This document shows, one piece after another, positions 43,852 to 53,372 of a stretch of DNA of 64,000 nt (the first letter of the stretch is position 1; the number at the start of each line of letters is the position of its first letter). Made by a program: the position numbers and the translations under genes. This DNA comes from Bacillota bacterium. GTDB taxonomy: Bacteria; Bacillota; Clostridia; Lachnospirales; Lachnospiraceae. The notes beneath the pieces were generated by a model. The model was not told the origin of the DNA, ran no database searches, and was given only the letters and a program-made list of their open reading frames with translations. The stretch is from positions 1-64,000 of the forward strand of contig JAEYGZ010000050.1 of the NCBI GenBank assembly GCA_023409535.1. The letters are read 5' to 3'.

Positions 43852-44544
43852 CTATTCGTGTCTCGGGTCGATGATCTTCACAGCATCTGCTACACGACCA
43901 TACTGACCTTTAGACTTCTCGAATGCAGTATTTGCGTCGTCACCCTTTTTGATGAAGTCCATCATCTTACCGAAGTTAACAAACTGATAACCGATAATCT
44001 CGTCATTCTCATCAAGAGCAAGTCCGGTTACATAACCGTCTGTCATTTCCAGATAACGGGGTCCCTTTGCAAGCGTTCCATACATGGTACCAACCATACT
44101 TCTGAGACCTTTTCCTAAGTCCTCAAGTCCGGCACCGATAGGAAGTCCATCCTCTGAGAAAGCGCTCTGGGTTCTGCCGTAAACGATCTGTAAGAATAAT
44201 TCTCTCATTGCAGTATTGATTGCATCGCATACCAAGTCAGTATTTAAAGCCTCAAGTATTGTTAAACCGGGTAAAATCTCGGATGCCATCGCTGCGGAAT
44301 GAGTCATACCGGAACATCCGATTGTCTCAACCAAAGCCTCCTGAATAATACCGTCCTTTACGTTAAGCGTTAATTTGCAGGTTCCCTGTTGAGGTGCGCA
44401 CCAGCCCACACCATGGGTCAAACCGGAAATATCCTTAATTTCTCTTGCCTTTACCCATTTTGCTTCTTCCGGAATCGGTGCTGCTCCATGATGAACACCC
44501 TGAGTAACCGGACACATCAATTGAACTTCATGTGAATAAGTCAT
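43852..44544 (-). CDS. Iron-sulfur cluster assembly scaffold-like (NifU/IscU-related) protein
   Basis: 230 residues. Conserved cysteines at MCPVTQG, GWCAPQQGTC and in VETIGCSGMTHSAAMASEIL, which resembles the cysteine-containing GC-G helix of IscU/NifU scaffolds. The C-terminal 100 residues (from YGRTQSAFSEDG) are specific to this clostridial subfamily. AAAGGAG before the ATG. It is the first gene of a two-gene operon with the GGGtGRT protein. No isc/suf genes (desulfurase, ATPase) are present nearby, so what it loads or stores is unknown. Confidence 0.8.
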   Translation of the reverse strand: MTYSHEVQLMCPVTQGVHHGAAPIPEEAKWVKAREIKDISGLTHGVGWCAPQQGTCKLTLNVKDGIIQEALVETIGCSGMTHSAAMASEILPGLTILEALNTDLVCDAINTAMRELFLQIVYGRTQSAFSEDGLPIGAGLEDLGKGLRSMVGTMYGTLAKGPRYLEMTDGYVTGLALDENDEIIGYQFVNFGKMMDFIKKGDDANTAFEKSKGQYGRVADAVKIIDPRHE

Positions 44545-44771
44545 GTTTTGAAACTCCTTTCAATTTACATTTGTCACCATTTGTTTATACTTCATGCTTC
44601 AATATCTCACGATAAGGCAACATATCATAGGCATGTAGTTTTCGTGGTCTTGCATACCTCAAATATTTTCGCATAAAACCGAAAATAAGTCTAGTATTTT
44701 ATTCGCCTACCTGTGAAATATTTATCACAGGAGCTGAGAAATGCATCCATAAGGAACGACAGACATACCCA

Positions 44772-45440
44772 TCAGTGCTTTGCGACTACCTCACCTGCTT
44801 TTTTATAAATGCTTTTCTCAGGAACATAACCGCGCACCATGGACAGCGGATAGATATTGGCATTTCTTCCAATCACAGTGCCTGGATTTAATACGCTGTT
44901 ACAGCCAACCTCCACATGATCCCCAAGGATTGCACCAAATTTTTTAAGCCCCGTCTCGATGCATAGCTCCCCTGCATGTACACAAACCGGGGATTTGTCT
45001 GATTTGACATTGGAGGTAATGGCACCGGCACCCATATGTGCCTTATAGCCCAGAATGGAATCTCCCACATAGTTATAATGGGGCACCTGGACCTTATTAA
45101 ACAGGATAACATTCTTCAACTCGGTGGAATTGCCTACAACTGCCCCCTCACCCACAATGGCATTGCCACGGATAAAGGCACCGTGTCTGATCTCAGCATC
45201 CTTTCCGATGATCGCCGGTCCGTTAATTGCTGCCGTAGGCGCGACCTTTGCAGACTTTGCTATCCAGACATTTTCACCGACCTTATCATATTCCTCCTCA
45301 GACAGGGTGGGTCCAATTCGAAGAATTTCGTCCTGAATTCCGGCAAGAACCTCCCATGGATAGCTGCACCCTGCAAATACCTGTGCTGCGATGGTCTCCT
45401 TTAAGTCAAGTAATAGATGGATCATAAGATGTTCTGACAT
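44772..45440 (-). CDS. Left-handed beta-helix (hexapeptide repeat) protein, GlmU/UDP-GlcNAc pyrophosphorylase-like
   Basis: 222 residues from ATG 45440 (GGGAGG 5 nt upstream). After an N-terminal helical part, residues about 50-215 are hexapeptide repeats (VWIAKSAKVAPTAAINGPAIIGKDAEIRHG; GVIGRNANIYP-like turns) with GYKAHMGAGAITSNVKSDK as in sugar-phosphate acyltransferases. The nucleotidyltransferase domain of GlmU is missing. It could be an acyltransferase or a binding protein; annotated relatives carry the GlcNAc pyrophosphorylase-like name without proof. Confidence 0.75.
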   Translation of the reverse strand: MSEHLMIHLLLDLKETIAAQVFAGCSYPWEVLAGIQDEILRIGPTLSEEEYDKVGENVWIAKSAKVAPTAAINGPAIIGKDAEIRHGAFIRGNAIVGEGAVVGNSTELKNVILFNKVQVPHYNYVGDSILGYKAHMGAGAITSNVKSDKSPVCVHAGELCIETGLKKFGAILGDHVEVGCNSVLNPGTVIGRNANIYPLSMVRGYVPEKSIYKKAGEVVAKH

Positions 45441-45589
45441 GATAACCTCCCAAATATTATTTATAGCATTATGCATTATAATGATGTGTGTCCTTATGAC
45501 ACCTTAATTATCCTATGTAATTCCAATTATATCTATATTAACATATTTTAATATTAGTACAAGTCTGACACAGCCAAGACTGCAAGCTA

Positions 45590-47815
45590 TCACTTTTTAT
45601 AGTAACCGGCAGCTTCCTGATAATAATTCGTTAAAACTGCCTGATTGTTCAGCTTCTTCACCCCGTCCACCATCTTAAACACGAAGTTCTCCAGCTTCTG
45701 TGTGTATTCCTCCTTGGATATCTGTCCTCCGGATACATAGGTCAGCCCCTTCTCCCAGCTGGCGGTCAGCTCCGCATTCAGAAGAGATTTAATGGAGGAG
45801 TTCACAACATCATAGATTAATTCCCCAAGCTGAGTGGGTGTGATGATCTGCGTCTTCTTATTCAGATTAAGATAGGTGATGTTAACCAGCTTATTCAATA
45901 TCTCGGCCCGGGTGGCACTGGTACCGATTCCGCTGCCCTTAATCTGTGCACGAAGCTCCTCATCCTCAATCAACTGTCCTGCATTCTCCATGGCCAGAAT
46001 CAGGGAACCGGAGCCGTAACGCTTAGGCGGAGCAGTCTCACCCTCCTTGATGGTAAGGATTCGCACCGGCAGCTTCTCACCCTTCTTCAGGTTCATGACC
46101 ATCTGCAATAATGCCTGATCATTACTTTCTTCCTCACCGGCATCGGAATCCTCCTGATCTCCCTTATCCTCTGCACCGGCTTTGCTGCGGTCACCACTCT
46201 TACGGCTGGCACTTTGCCCCGATTTATCGCCATAGCTTCCAAGAACCTTCAGATAGCCCTCCTTGTCCAGCATGCGAAAGGAAGCAAAAAAGCTCTCACC
46301 TTCAATCTTGGCCACTATATTAATCTTACGGTATTCCGCTGCCGGATAGAAAATGCTTAAGAAACGCCTTGCAATGGTTTCGTAAACCCTCATTGCAAGC
46401 TGGGACAGGGAACCCATAGCACCCAATCCCTGCCCGGTAGGTATGATGGCATAATGGTCCGTAATCTGACTGTCGTTCACATATCTGGTCTTTGCGATAT
46501 TCTTATAGGAGCCCTGCTCCATGATCTCGGTAACAAATGTGCTAAACTGCCCAAGGCTCTGCAGCCCTTTGATATTCTTATAAATCTCCTTGGCAACTGC
46601 CGTGGACAATACTCTGGCATCCGTTCTCGGATAGGTTACCAGCTTCTTCTCATAAAGCTCCTGGGTAATCTTTAAGGTCTCATCCGGACTGATCTTAAAG
46701 AATCTGGAGCAGTCATTCTGCAGCTCGGCCAGGTTATAGAGCAAAGGCGGATTCTTCGTCTCCTTCTTCTTCTCCATCTGTGTGATCTCAGCCAGTAAAC
46801 GGTCAGGTGGCAGGATCGTTTTATTCTGTCCGGAGACACCGTCTGTCTGCTTACTGATCGTTTGTTCTTCCTGTTTTGCCTCCCAGGTTCCGTCATCAAG
46901 CAGTACCGGTCTTTGTCCCGCCAGCTCCGAGATCAGCTTCATAGCCGAGGTTTTCTCGGAAAAACCATTTTCCTTATATAATAAGGGAGAATTATAATAT
47001 CTTGAGCCTTCTACGGCACGAAATTCAGCCATAAATTCTTTTCCTGCTGACAAAGCTCCCCCATCCTCTGATGGATTGCCATCCGTTATCAGCCCGCCGG
47101 GCAGCTGAAGTCCGCTGAGAACACGGTAAAACGGAGTTTTCACAAAGCTGCGGATTTCACGCTCTCTTCTGACAACCATTCCAAGCACGCAGGTCATCAC
47201 ACGTCCTACGGAGATTGCATTCCATTTCTGGGAATTCAAAAGTCTCTGAACCTCGTTGCCATATTTTAATGTTAGGATACGGGAAAAATTAATTCCCATC
47301 AGGTAATCCTCCTGGGCACGCAAATAAGCCGCGTTCGCCAGCGGATCATAGGCCGATAAGGGCTTTGCCTCACGGATACCGCGGAGTATTTCCTCTTCCG
47401 TCTGGGAGTCTATCCAGACACGTCTTCTGTCCTTGGACTTCGAAACCTTTGCCTCCTGCTCCACGAGGCGGTATATGTACTCTCCTTCCCGTCCGGAGTC
47501 GGTACAGACATAAATGGTGTCCACATCCTTACGGGTAAGCAGTCCCTTTACAATATTAAATTGCTTCCTGACATTAGAGATAACCTCGTATTTATATTCC
47601 TTGGGAAGGAAGGGCAGCGTATCCATACTCCACTTCTTCAGAGCAGGGTCATAAACCTCAGGATAACTCATGGTGATCAGATGTCCGACACACCAGGTCA
47701 CGACTGCTTCTTCCGATTCTATGTAACCGTCCTGCTTTTTGCCGCTGATTTTTAAGGCCTTGGCAAATTCTGCTGCAACGCTTGGCTTCTCCGCAATATA
47801 TAAGCTCTTTGACAT
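45590..47815 (-). CDS. topB: DNA topoisomerase III (type IA)
   Basis: 741 residues. It relaxes and decatenates DNA by single-strand passage. Toprim domain at the N-terminus (LYIAEKPSVAAEFAKAL; the acidic CTDSGREGE motif), then the arch, with the catalytic tyrosine in VTYPRTDARVLS (near residue 400). The region about 545-580 is a charged low-complexity insert rich in Asp, Glu and Ser. No C-terminal zinc fingers. Chromosomal copies and copies on conjugative elements look alike; no conjugation genes are nearby. Confidence 0.95.
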   Translation of the reverse strand: MSKSLYIAEKPSVAAEFAKALKISGKKQDGYIESEEAVVTWCVGHLITMSYPEVYDPALKKWSMDTLPFLPKEYKYEVISNVRKQFNIVKGLLTRKDVDTIYVCTDSGREGEYIYRLVEQEAKVSKSKDRRRVWIDSQTEEEILRGIREAKPLSAYDPLANAAYLRAQEDYLMGINFSRILTLKYGNEVQRLLNSQKWNAISVGRVMTCVLGMVVRREREIRSFVKTPFYRVLSGLQLPGGLITDGNPSEDGGALSAGKEFMAEFRAVEGSRYYNSPLLYKENGFSEKTSAMKLISELAGQRPVLLDDGTWEAKQEEQTISKQTDGVSGQNKTILPPDRLLAEITQMEKKKETKNPPLLYNLAELQNDCSRFFKISPDETLKITQELYEKKLVTYPRTDARVLSTAVAKEIYKNIKGLQSLGQFSTFVTEIMEQGSYKNIAKTRYVNDSQITDHYAIIPTGQGLGAMGSLSQLAMRVYETIARRFLSIFYPAAEYRKINIVAKIEGESFFASFRMLDKEGYLKVLGSYGDKSGQSASRKSGDRSKAGAEDKGDQEDSDAGEEESNDQALLQMVMNLKKGEKLPVRILTIKEGETAPPKRYGSGSLILAMENAGQLIEDEELRAQIKGSGIGTSATRAEILNKLVNITYLNLNKKTQIITPTQLGELIYDVVNSSIKSLLNAELTASWEKGLTYVSGGQISKEEYTQKLENFVFKMVDGVKKLNNQAVLTNYYQEAAGYYKK

Positions 47816-48018
47816 GATTGACCAACTTTCTGTAGTAATATGCCTATGTTAGGCAGTGCGCCTGTGTCAGACGCACAATAATACGAAATACCCCGTCTAT
47901 TATAACCCATTATCCCTGTTCGGACAAATATAAAATAGTCTCAGATGGCAAGTAACTGATTTGTGTACTTTAATTAATCGAATACTACCAGAAAAGGAAG
48001 GAATTTTTATGACCGAAA

Positions 48019-48336
48019 TCAATTATGATATGTTAAGAAATAACCCACTAGGAAAGAACCAATACATAGAAGTATCATTAACAAAATGGTTAGTAAATAA
48101 GTGACTTTCTTATCTTCCTTATAATATTTAAGAATAATGTAAAATAACACCCCATAATAGGATAAAAATGATACGGTAATTGCTAATGCTCCCACAAGTA
48201 TCCCAAATTGGATTCCATCAGCCAGCTCTTTTCTCCAATCAGCAAATCTAAAACAAACAAATATAAAATTATGAAGCATGGAGGGGGTTATGATTAATAC
48301 ATTTAATAGTTTACTATTTTTTTTAATATCGTTCAT
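48019..48336 (-). CDS. Hypothetical small membrane protein
   Basis: 105 residues with three likely membrane helices (about 13-30, 45-70, 80-101) and a basic N-terminus MNDIKKNSK. The ribosome binding site is weak (AGGG about 12 nt upstream). Family not recognised. It lies alone between topB and the degV-family gene. Confidence 0.5.
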   Translation of the reverse strand: MNDIKKNSKLLNVLIITPSMLHNFIFVCFRFADWRKELADGIQFGILVGALAITVSFLSYYGVLFYIILKYYKEDKKVTYLLTILLMILLCIGSFLVGYFLTYHN

Positions 48337-48540
48337 ATTTTACTGCCGCCCTATCATAAATAATCTTTCATCTCTGCGATATATCTGGAATATTATTCTA
48401 TGATCATACTAACATATCTTGCATTTCTTTTCCAGCGGATGTTTTCTTTTACTGAATTTATTCGAATTTCTTTGAATTTGTCCATCCCGATTAGCAGCTC
48501 TCTGATATCTCATTCCATACAAATAATTTCACACTTTTTA

Positions 48541-48569
48541 TTGAATAATGACCTTGTATCGGTTACAAT
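48541..48569 (+). promoter_or_regulatory. SigA promoter of the DegV gene
   Basis: -35 TTGAAT (48541-48546), 17-nt spacer, -10 TACAAT (48564-48569), about 55 nt before the start codon. The 5' UTR contains GTAGTT-ATCAA-AACTAC as a small hairpin. Confidence 0.75.
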
Positions 48570-48629
48570 AAATGTAGTTATCAAAACTACTATACATCAT
48601 GTTCAAGATATTATATACGGAGGAATACT

Positions 48630-49514
48630 ATGAGAGAGTTCCAGATATTCAGTGATTCAGCCTGCGATGTGCCGGAACAGCTGCTGACCAGCCATAATAT
48701 AAAGCTTATTCCCTTCTATGTAAGCTTTGACCAGGATATCTATTATAAAGAAAATATCGAGATAACCAACGAAGATTTTTATGAAAGGTTATCAAAGGAC
48801 AAGGCCGCAACCACCTCTCTTCCCACAGTCCAGGACTATATGAACGAATTCCGTGCCGTATTAAAAAACGGTAAGGATATTCTCTGCCTGTGCCTGACCC
48901 AAAAATTCAGCGGCTCCTATCAATCGGCAGTAAATGCGAAAACCATTCTGGAAGAGCAATATCCTGAGTCAAATATCCGCATTATTGACAGCATTCAGGC
49001 AACCGGAGGGCAAGGTCTTCTGCTGCTTCAGATTGCTTATTTAAAAGCGCAGGGATTATCGCTTGAGGAAGTTGTTCAAAAGGCCGCGCTGCTTAAATCT
49101 ACCGCAAGAATTATGTTCACCGTTGACAGCTTGGAATACTTAAGGAAGGGCCGCCGAATTGGAAAAGCCATCTCCCTGATGGGTGACAAGCTGGACTTAA
49201 AGCCCCTCATCCAATTAAGAGACGGTGAATTACTTCCCTACTCTAAAGTTCGGGGCCGTAAAAATTCCCTGGAGAAGCTGATTGTTATGACCGATGAATA
49301 TTTTAAGGAAGCAGGGGAAGCTCCTGAGAATTATGATTTCTGCATCGCAGATGCCGCCACAATGGAGGACGCCCGGTATCTTAAGGACCTGCTGGAAAAA
49401 TTTCTTAAGCAGCCCCTGAAGTATCCGGTATTTCAGATCGGTGTTACCATCGGTACCAATACGGGTCCCGGTGGAATTGGAATTTGTTTTATAAAAAAGT
49501 ACAACCAGGTATAG
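48630..49514 (+). CDS. DegV-family fatty-acid-binding protein
   Basis: 294 residues, cytoplasmic. N-terminal IFSDSACDVPEQL and TTSLPTVQDYMNEF are characteristic of DegV/FakB proteins, which hold a fatty acid for phosphorylation by FakA and feed it to phospholipid synthesis. The C-terminal part has TVDSLEYLRKGRRIGKA and the final GVTIGTNTGPGGIG lipid-binding loop. GGAGG before the ATG. No fakA in the window; genomes usually encode several FakB paralogues. Confidence 0.93.
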   Translation: MREFQIFSDSACDVPEQLLTSHNIKLIPFYVSFDQDIYYKENIEITNEDFYERLSKDKAATTSLPTVQDYMNEFRAVLKNGKDILCLCLTQKFSGSYQSAVNAKTILEEQYPESNIRIIDSIQATGGQGLLLLQIAYLKAQGLSLEEVVQKAALLKSTARIMFTVDSLEYLRKGRRIGKAISLMGDKLDLKPLIQLRDGELLPYSKVRGRKNSLEKLIVMTDEYFKEAGEAPENYDFCIADAATMEDARYLKDLLEKFLKQPLKYPVFQIGVTIGTNTGPGGIGICFIKKYNQV

Positions 49515-49565
49515 ATAAGAATAAAATCATATATATTATTGTAGGAAGAAAGTGAGGGCATGACT

Positions 49566-49742
49566 ATGGCTAAGGATTATGTATCGTCGGAAGAAAGTGA
49601 GGCAAATGTAACCGTAAAAGTAGATGTCAGTAAGATTGTAAAGTATGTTTGTGCTGCGGGCATTGTTATTGTTGCTATCATCTTTGGTACCAAAACATTT
49701 CTAAAAATGCTGGAAAAAGGGTTCTTTGACACTCTTGACTAA
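49566..49742 (+). CDS. Small single-pass membrane protein
   Basis: 58 residues from ATG 49566 (GAGG 8 nt upstream). Hydrophilic start MAKDYVSSEESEANV, one membrane helix (YVCAAGIVIVAIIFGTKTF), short tail. It lies 51 nt after the DegV gene and before a shared terminator, so it is co-transcribed with it. Family not recognised. Confidence 0.6.
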   Translation: MAKDYVSSEESEANVTVKVDVSKIVKYVCAAGIVIVAIIFGTKTFLKMLEKGFFDTLD

Positions 49743-49769
49743 GAGCTGAGGATATAAAAGCAAGCGGTG

Positions 49770-49818
49770 AAAGGGCAGTATGCACATTCCATGAGGAATT
49801 GCCATGCTGCCCTTTTTA
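49770..49818 (+). terminator. Terminator of the DegV operon
   Basis: Arms AAAGGGCAG (49770-49778) and CTGCCCTTT (49807-49815) with further inner pairing (GCA..TGC, ATTCC..GGAAT), followed by a T run. Confidence 0.85.
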
Positions 49819-49880
49819 TAATTTAATTCTGATCTTTGCAGTCCGGTATACGACCCATGCTGCTTAAACTGATTAAAGCT

Positions 49881-51119
49881 TTAGTATAAAGGATATTTAT
49901 CGGTCAGTTCCTTCACCATAGCCATTGCCTTTGTCTTATTTGCTTCCACATCCTTTATCAGCAGATAAACAGCCTCCGCAATACTATCCATATCCTGCGT
50001 ATTCATGCCCCTTGTGGTGACTGCTGCCGTACCCAGGCGGATACCGCTGGTAACAAAGGGCGAGGCAGGATCATTGGGAACCGCATTCTTATTGCAGGTG
50101 ATATTGGCGGCATCCAGAAGCTTCTCCGTATCCTTGCCGGTTACGCCCATATTCTGAAGATCCACCAGCATCAGATGGTTATCGGTACCTCCTGATACAA
50201 GATGAAATCCACGCTTCATCAAGCCGCCCGCCAGAGCCTGAGCATTCTCTATAATATGCTTTGCATAATCCTTAAAGCCTGGTTCCAGGGCTTCCTTAAA
50301 GCAAACTGCCTTTGCGGCAATTACGTGCATCAGCGGTCCGCCTTGAATTCCGGGGAAGATTGCTTTGTTCAGCTTATATTCTTCTGCAAATTCCGCGCTG
50401 GATAATATCATGCCGCCTCTCGGACCTCTTAAAGTCTTATGCGTTGTAGTTGTAGTAACGTGTGCATAAGGAATGGGGCTCTGATGAAGACCGGCAGCTA
50501 CCAGTCCTGCAATATGTGCCATATCCACCATCAGGAAAGCGCCAACCTCATCCGCGATCTCACGAAAAATTTTAAAATCTATCTTTCTGGCATAGGCGCT
50601 TGCTCCTGCAATAATCAGCTTCGGCTTTGCCTCCTTTGCGAGCTTTCGTACCTTCTCATAATCAATAAAGCCCTCGTCATTCACACCGTATGCAACGATA
50701 TTAAAATAACTGCCGCTCATATTCACCGGGCTGCCGTGTGTCAGATGCCCGCCGTGAGCTAAATTCATACCAAGTACCGTGTCACCTGGCTTTAATAAAG
50801 CGAAGAATACTCCCATATTTGCCTGAGCTCCGGAATGAGGCTGAACATTGGCATAGGTGCAGCCAAACAATTCTTTGGCACGGTCAATTGCAAGATTTTC
50901 AGCAATATCCACATATTCACAGCCACCATAATATCTCTTACCTGGATAGCCTTCTGCATATTTATTGGTTAACTGACTGCCCATGGCCGCCATGACTGCT
51001 TTACTTACAAAGTTTTCAGAGGCGATCAGCTCAATATGGCTGTTCTGTCTCTCGATCTCCAGTGATATTGCTTTGGCCAGTTCAGGGTCAAATGATTTTA
51101 CGTCCTCAAATGAATACAT
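49881..51119 (-). CDS. glyA: Serine hydroxymethyltransferase
   Basis: 412 residues from ATG 51119 (AAAGGA 10 nt and GAGG 3 nt upstream; an ATG 9 nt earlier is too close to the site). PLP enzyme converting serine and tetrahydrofolate to glycine and methylene-THF. HIELIASENF at the N-terminus, the PLP-binding lysine in VTTTTTHKTLRGPRGG (near residue 228), and C-terminal SGIRLGTAAVTTRGM. Last gene of a probable deoD-deoC-cdd-glyA unit and supplier of the methylene-THF used by the MTHFR encoded at 28.7 kb. Confidence 0.97.
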   Translation of the reverse strand: MYSFEDVKSFDPELAKAISLEIERQNSHIELIASENFVSKAVMAAMGSQLTNKYAEGYPGKRYYGGCEYVDIAENLAIDRAKELFGCTYANVQPHSGAQANMGVFFALLKPGDTVLGMNLAHGGHLTHGSPVNMSGSYFNIVAYGVNDEGFIDYEKVRKLAKEAKPKLIIAGASAYARKIDFKIFREIADEVGAFLMVDMAHIAGLVAAGLHQSPIPYAHVTTTTTHKTLRGPRGGMILSSAEFAEEYKLNKAIFPGIQGGPLMHVIAAKAVCFKEALEPGFKDYAKHIIENAQALAGGLMKRGFHLVSGGTDNHLMLVDLQNMGVTGKDTEKLLDAANITCNKNAVPNDPASPFVTSGIRLGTAAVTTRGMNTQDMDSIAEAVYLLIKDVEANKTKAMAMVKELTDKYPLY

Positions 51120-51242
51120 GTGCCTCATTTCCTTTCAGTATATAGTATATTTATACAGCATGCTGTATATTTTCCATACAGTATACCATAGTCCTTTCCT
51201 TAAGGAAAGCACAAAATTCATCGGAAAGTATCTTCTCGGATG

Positions 51243-51860
51243 TTATATATTGTCCGGTCCAAAGCTAAGAGGCAATAGCTCCTCCAGGAAGAAGACCAGA
51301 TAGTCCTCCTCCGATCTCGCCAGAATAACAAGAAAGCTCTTTGGATCAACAAACTCCCGCATAACCTGCCTGCAAACTCCACAGGGCGGACAGAAATCCT
51401 TCAAAACCCCCTCTTTTCCGCCGACAATGGCGATTGCCGAGAATTCGCGGTTTCCTTCACTGATTGCCTTAAAGAAGGCGGTCCGTTCCGCACAGTTCGT
51501 AGGGGAATAGGAGGCATTCTCGATATTGCAGCCCTGATATACCTTCTGCTCCTTGGTTAAGAGCGCCGCTCCTACATAATGCTTTGAATAGGGAGCATAC
51601 GCCATATGCATGGCTTCAATCGCATCCCTTACCAGATTTTTAGCCATCGAATGGCTGACGATCTCGTGCTTTGCCAATAGTTCACCCTTATCTCTCAGTA
51701 CCAGGCTGTTCTTGATTTCCTCATCCCTATGTTCACTTTGTGCTTCCTCTCCATGGCAATGACATACCTCCTGAGGGGTATCCTGATGATGCTCCTGTTG
51801 ATGATTATCCTGCGGCTTCTTATCTTCCTGATTATTTTCCTTTTGATTATAATCCTGCAT
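51243..51860 (-). CDS. cdd: Cytidine deaminase with His/Gln-rich N-terminal extension
   Basis: 205 residues from ATG 51860 (AGGAGG 8 nt upstream). The C-terminal 135 residues are a standard homotetrameric cytidine deaminase with the zinc motifs NCAERTAFFKAI (Cys plus catalytic Glu) and FCPPCGVCRQVM, and substrate-binding YQGCNIENASYSP. The N-terminal 65 residues are unusual: Gln, Asp, Glu and His rich (QQEHHQDTPQE, then VCHCHGEEAQSEH), with potential metal-binding CHCH. Normal enzymes are about 130 residues. Follows deoC by 41 nt; pyrimidine nucleoside salvage. Confidence 0.9.
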   Translation of the reverse strand: MQDYNQKENNQEDKKPQDNHQQEHHQDTPQEVCHCHGEEAQSEHRDEEIKNSLVLRDKGELLAKHEIVSHSMAKNLVRDAIEAMHMAYAPYSKHYVGAALLTKEQKVYQGCNIENASYSPTNCAERTAFFKAISEGNREFSAIAIVGGKEGVLKDFCPPCGVCRQVMREFVDPKSFLVILARSEEDYLVFFLEELLPLSFGPDNI

Positions 51861-51901
51861 ATTCATAACCTCCTTAAATGACAGGTTAATATGGTCGGGA
51901 T

Positions 51902-52567
51902 CTAATATCCTGTTCCGGTTTGATTCTTTGCCAGCTTCACGATGCGGCTGGTGCCAAGTCTTGAGGCTCCAAGTGCAATAAACTTCTCTGCATCCTCAAA
52001 GGATGAAATTCCGCCTGCTGCCTTAATCCTGATATTCTTACCCACATGCTTTGCAAACAGGTCAACATCATCAAAGGTAGCTCCGGCCTTGGAAAAGCCG
52101 GTGGAAGTCTTGATAAAATCCGCCCCAGCTTCAGTTACAATCTCACACATCTTAATCTTTTCATCATCCGCAAGCAAGCAGGTCTCAATAATAACCTTCA
52201 GCATCCTGTTACCGCAAGCCTGCTTTAATTGCTTTATTTCTTCAAATATTTCATCGTGTCTTTGGTCTTTCAGCATTCCAAGGTTGATAACCATATCAAT
52301 CTCGTCCGCTCCGTTCGCAATTGCATCCTTTGTCTCATATACCTTAACGGCGGTAGTATTATAGCCGTTGGGGAATCCGATCACGGTACATACCGCCATC
52401 TGATCCTTTACATAATCCTTTACCTGCTTCACATAGGAAGGCGGGATGCAGACAGATGCCACGCCATAAGTTATGGCGTCATCGCAAATTTGTTTGATTT
52501 CCTCCCAGGTTGCTGTCTGCGTTAAAAGAGTATGATCCACCTTTTCAAATATATATTTCTTATCCAT
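51902..52567 (-). CDS. deoC: Deoxyribose-phosphate aldolase
   Basis: 221 residues from ATG 52567 (AAAGGA 10 nt upstream); the long upstream extension of the open frame lies in deoD and is not used. Cleaves 2-deoxyribose 5-phosphate to glyceraldehyde 3-phosphate and acetaldehyde. TIM barrel with the Schiff-base lysine in DFIKTSTGFSKAGAT and a second lysine in IRIKAAGGISS. It follows deoD by 17 nt, forming the deoxynucleoside breakdown pair. Confidence 0.96.
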   Translation of the reverse strand: MDKKYIFEKVDHTLLTQTATWEEIKQICDDAITYGVASVCIPPSYVKQVKDYVKDQMAVCTVIGFPNGYNTTAVKVYETKDAIANGADEIDMVINLGMLKDQRHDEIFEEIKQLKQACGNRMLKVIIETCLLADDEKIKMCEIVTEAGADFIKTSTGFSKAGATFDDVDLFAKHVGKNIRIKAAGGISSFEDAEKFIALGASRLGTSRIVKLAKNQTGTGY

Positions 52568-52584
52568 GCTTGGTTCGTCCTTTC

Positions 52585-53292
52585 TTATGCGATTTCCAGT
52601 GCAATTTCCATCATATCCCGGAAGGTCAGCTGTCTGTCCTCTGCCGATAAGGCTTCGCCGGTAAAGACATGATCTGAAATGGTAAGCATGCAAAGTGCCT
52701 TCTTGCCTGCTCTGGCAGCGATCATATAAAGTGCCGCCGCCTCCATCTCAACCGCAAGGATGTTCATCTTGCGCCATAAGGAATTGGCATCCTTATTATC
52801 ATCATAGAAGGTATCGGAGGAAAGCACATTTCCCACAACTGTCTTAATATTCATCCGATCAGCGGCTTCCACCGCGCTCCGAAGCAGAGAATAATCTGCA
52901 ATGGGTGCAAAGGTACCAGGCAGCTGATACTGTGCTGCATAATTCGAATTAGTGGACGCACCCATACCAATCACAATGTCTCTCAGCTTCACATGGTCTG
53001 CTATTCCACCGGCAGAGCCAATTCGGATGATGTTATCCACATCATAAAAATGAAACAGTTCATAAGAATAAATACCAATGGAGGGAATCCCCATGCCGCC
53101 GCCCATGACGGATACCTTCTTCCCTTTGTAGGTTCCGGTATAACCCAGCATATTTCTTACTTTATTAAAGCAAACCACATCCTCCAGATAGGTATCCGCA
53201 ATGAATTTTGCTCTCAACGGATCACCCGGCATCAGTACAGTTTTTGCAATCTCTCCCGCTTTCGCTTCATTATGGGGCGTAGGAATATTCAT
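52585..53292 (-). CDS. deoD: Purine nucleoside phosphorylase, DeoD type
   Basis: 235 residues from ATG 53292 (AAGGAGG 7 nt upstream). Phosphorolysis of purine (deoxy)nucleosides. Hexameric PNP family: TPHNEAKAGEIAKTVLMPGDPLRAKFIADTY with the phosphate-binding GDPLR, RKV-type MLGYTGTYKGK, EMEAAALY sugar site and the catalytic Asp in TISDHVFTGE. First gene of the salvage set with deoC, cdd and glyA. Confidence 0.96.
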   Translation of the reverse strand: MNIPTPHNEAKAGEIAKTVLMPGDPLRAKFIADTYLEDVVCFNKVRNMLGYTGTYKGKKVSVMGGGMGIPSIGIYSYELFHFYDVDNIIRIGSAGGIADHVKLRDIVIGMGASTNSNYAAQYQLPGTFAPIADYSLLRSAVEAADRMNIKTVVGNVLSSDTFYDDNKDANSLWRKMNILAVEMEAAALYMIAARAGKKALCMLTISDHVFTGEALSAEDRQLTFRDMMEIALEIA

Positions 53293-53372
53293 ATTATTTC
53301 CTCCTTGATTATATTTTTCGTTATCATTAGTTTTCATAAACACACGAACCAATATACCTGCACAAATTATGA

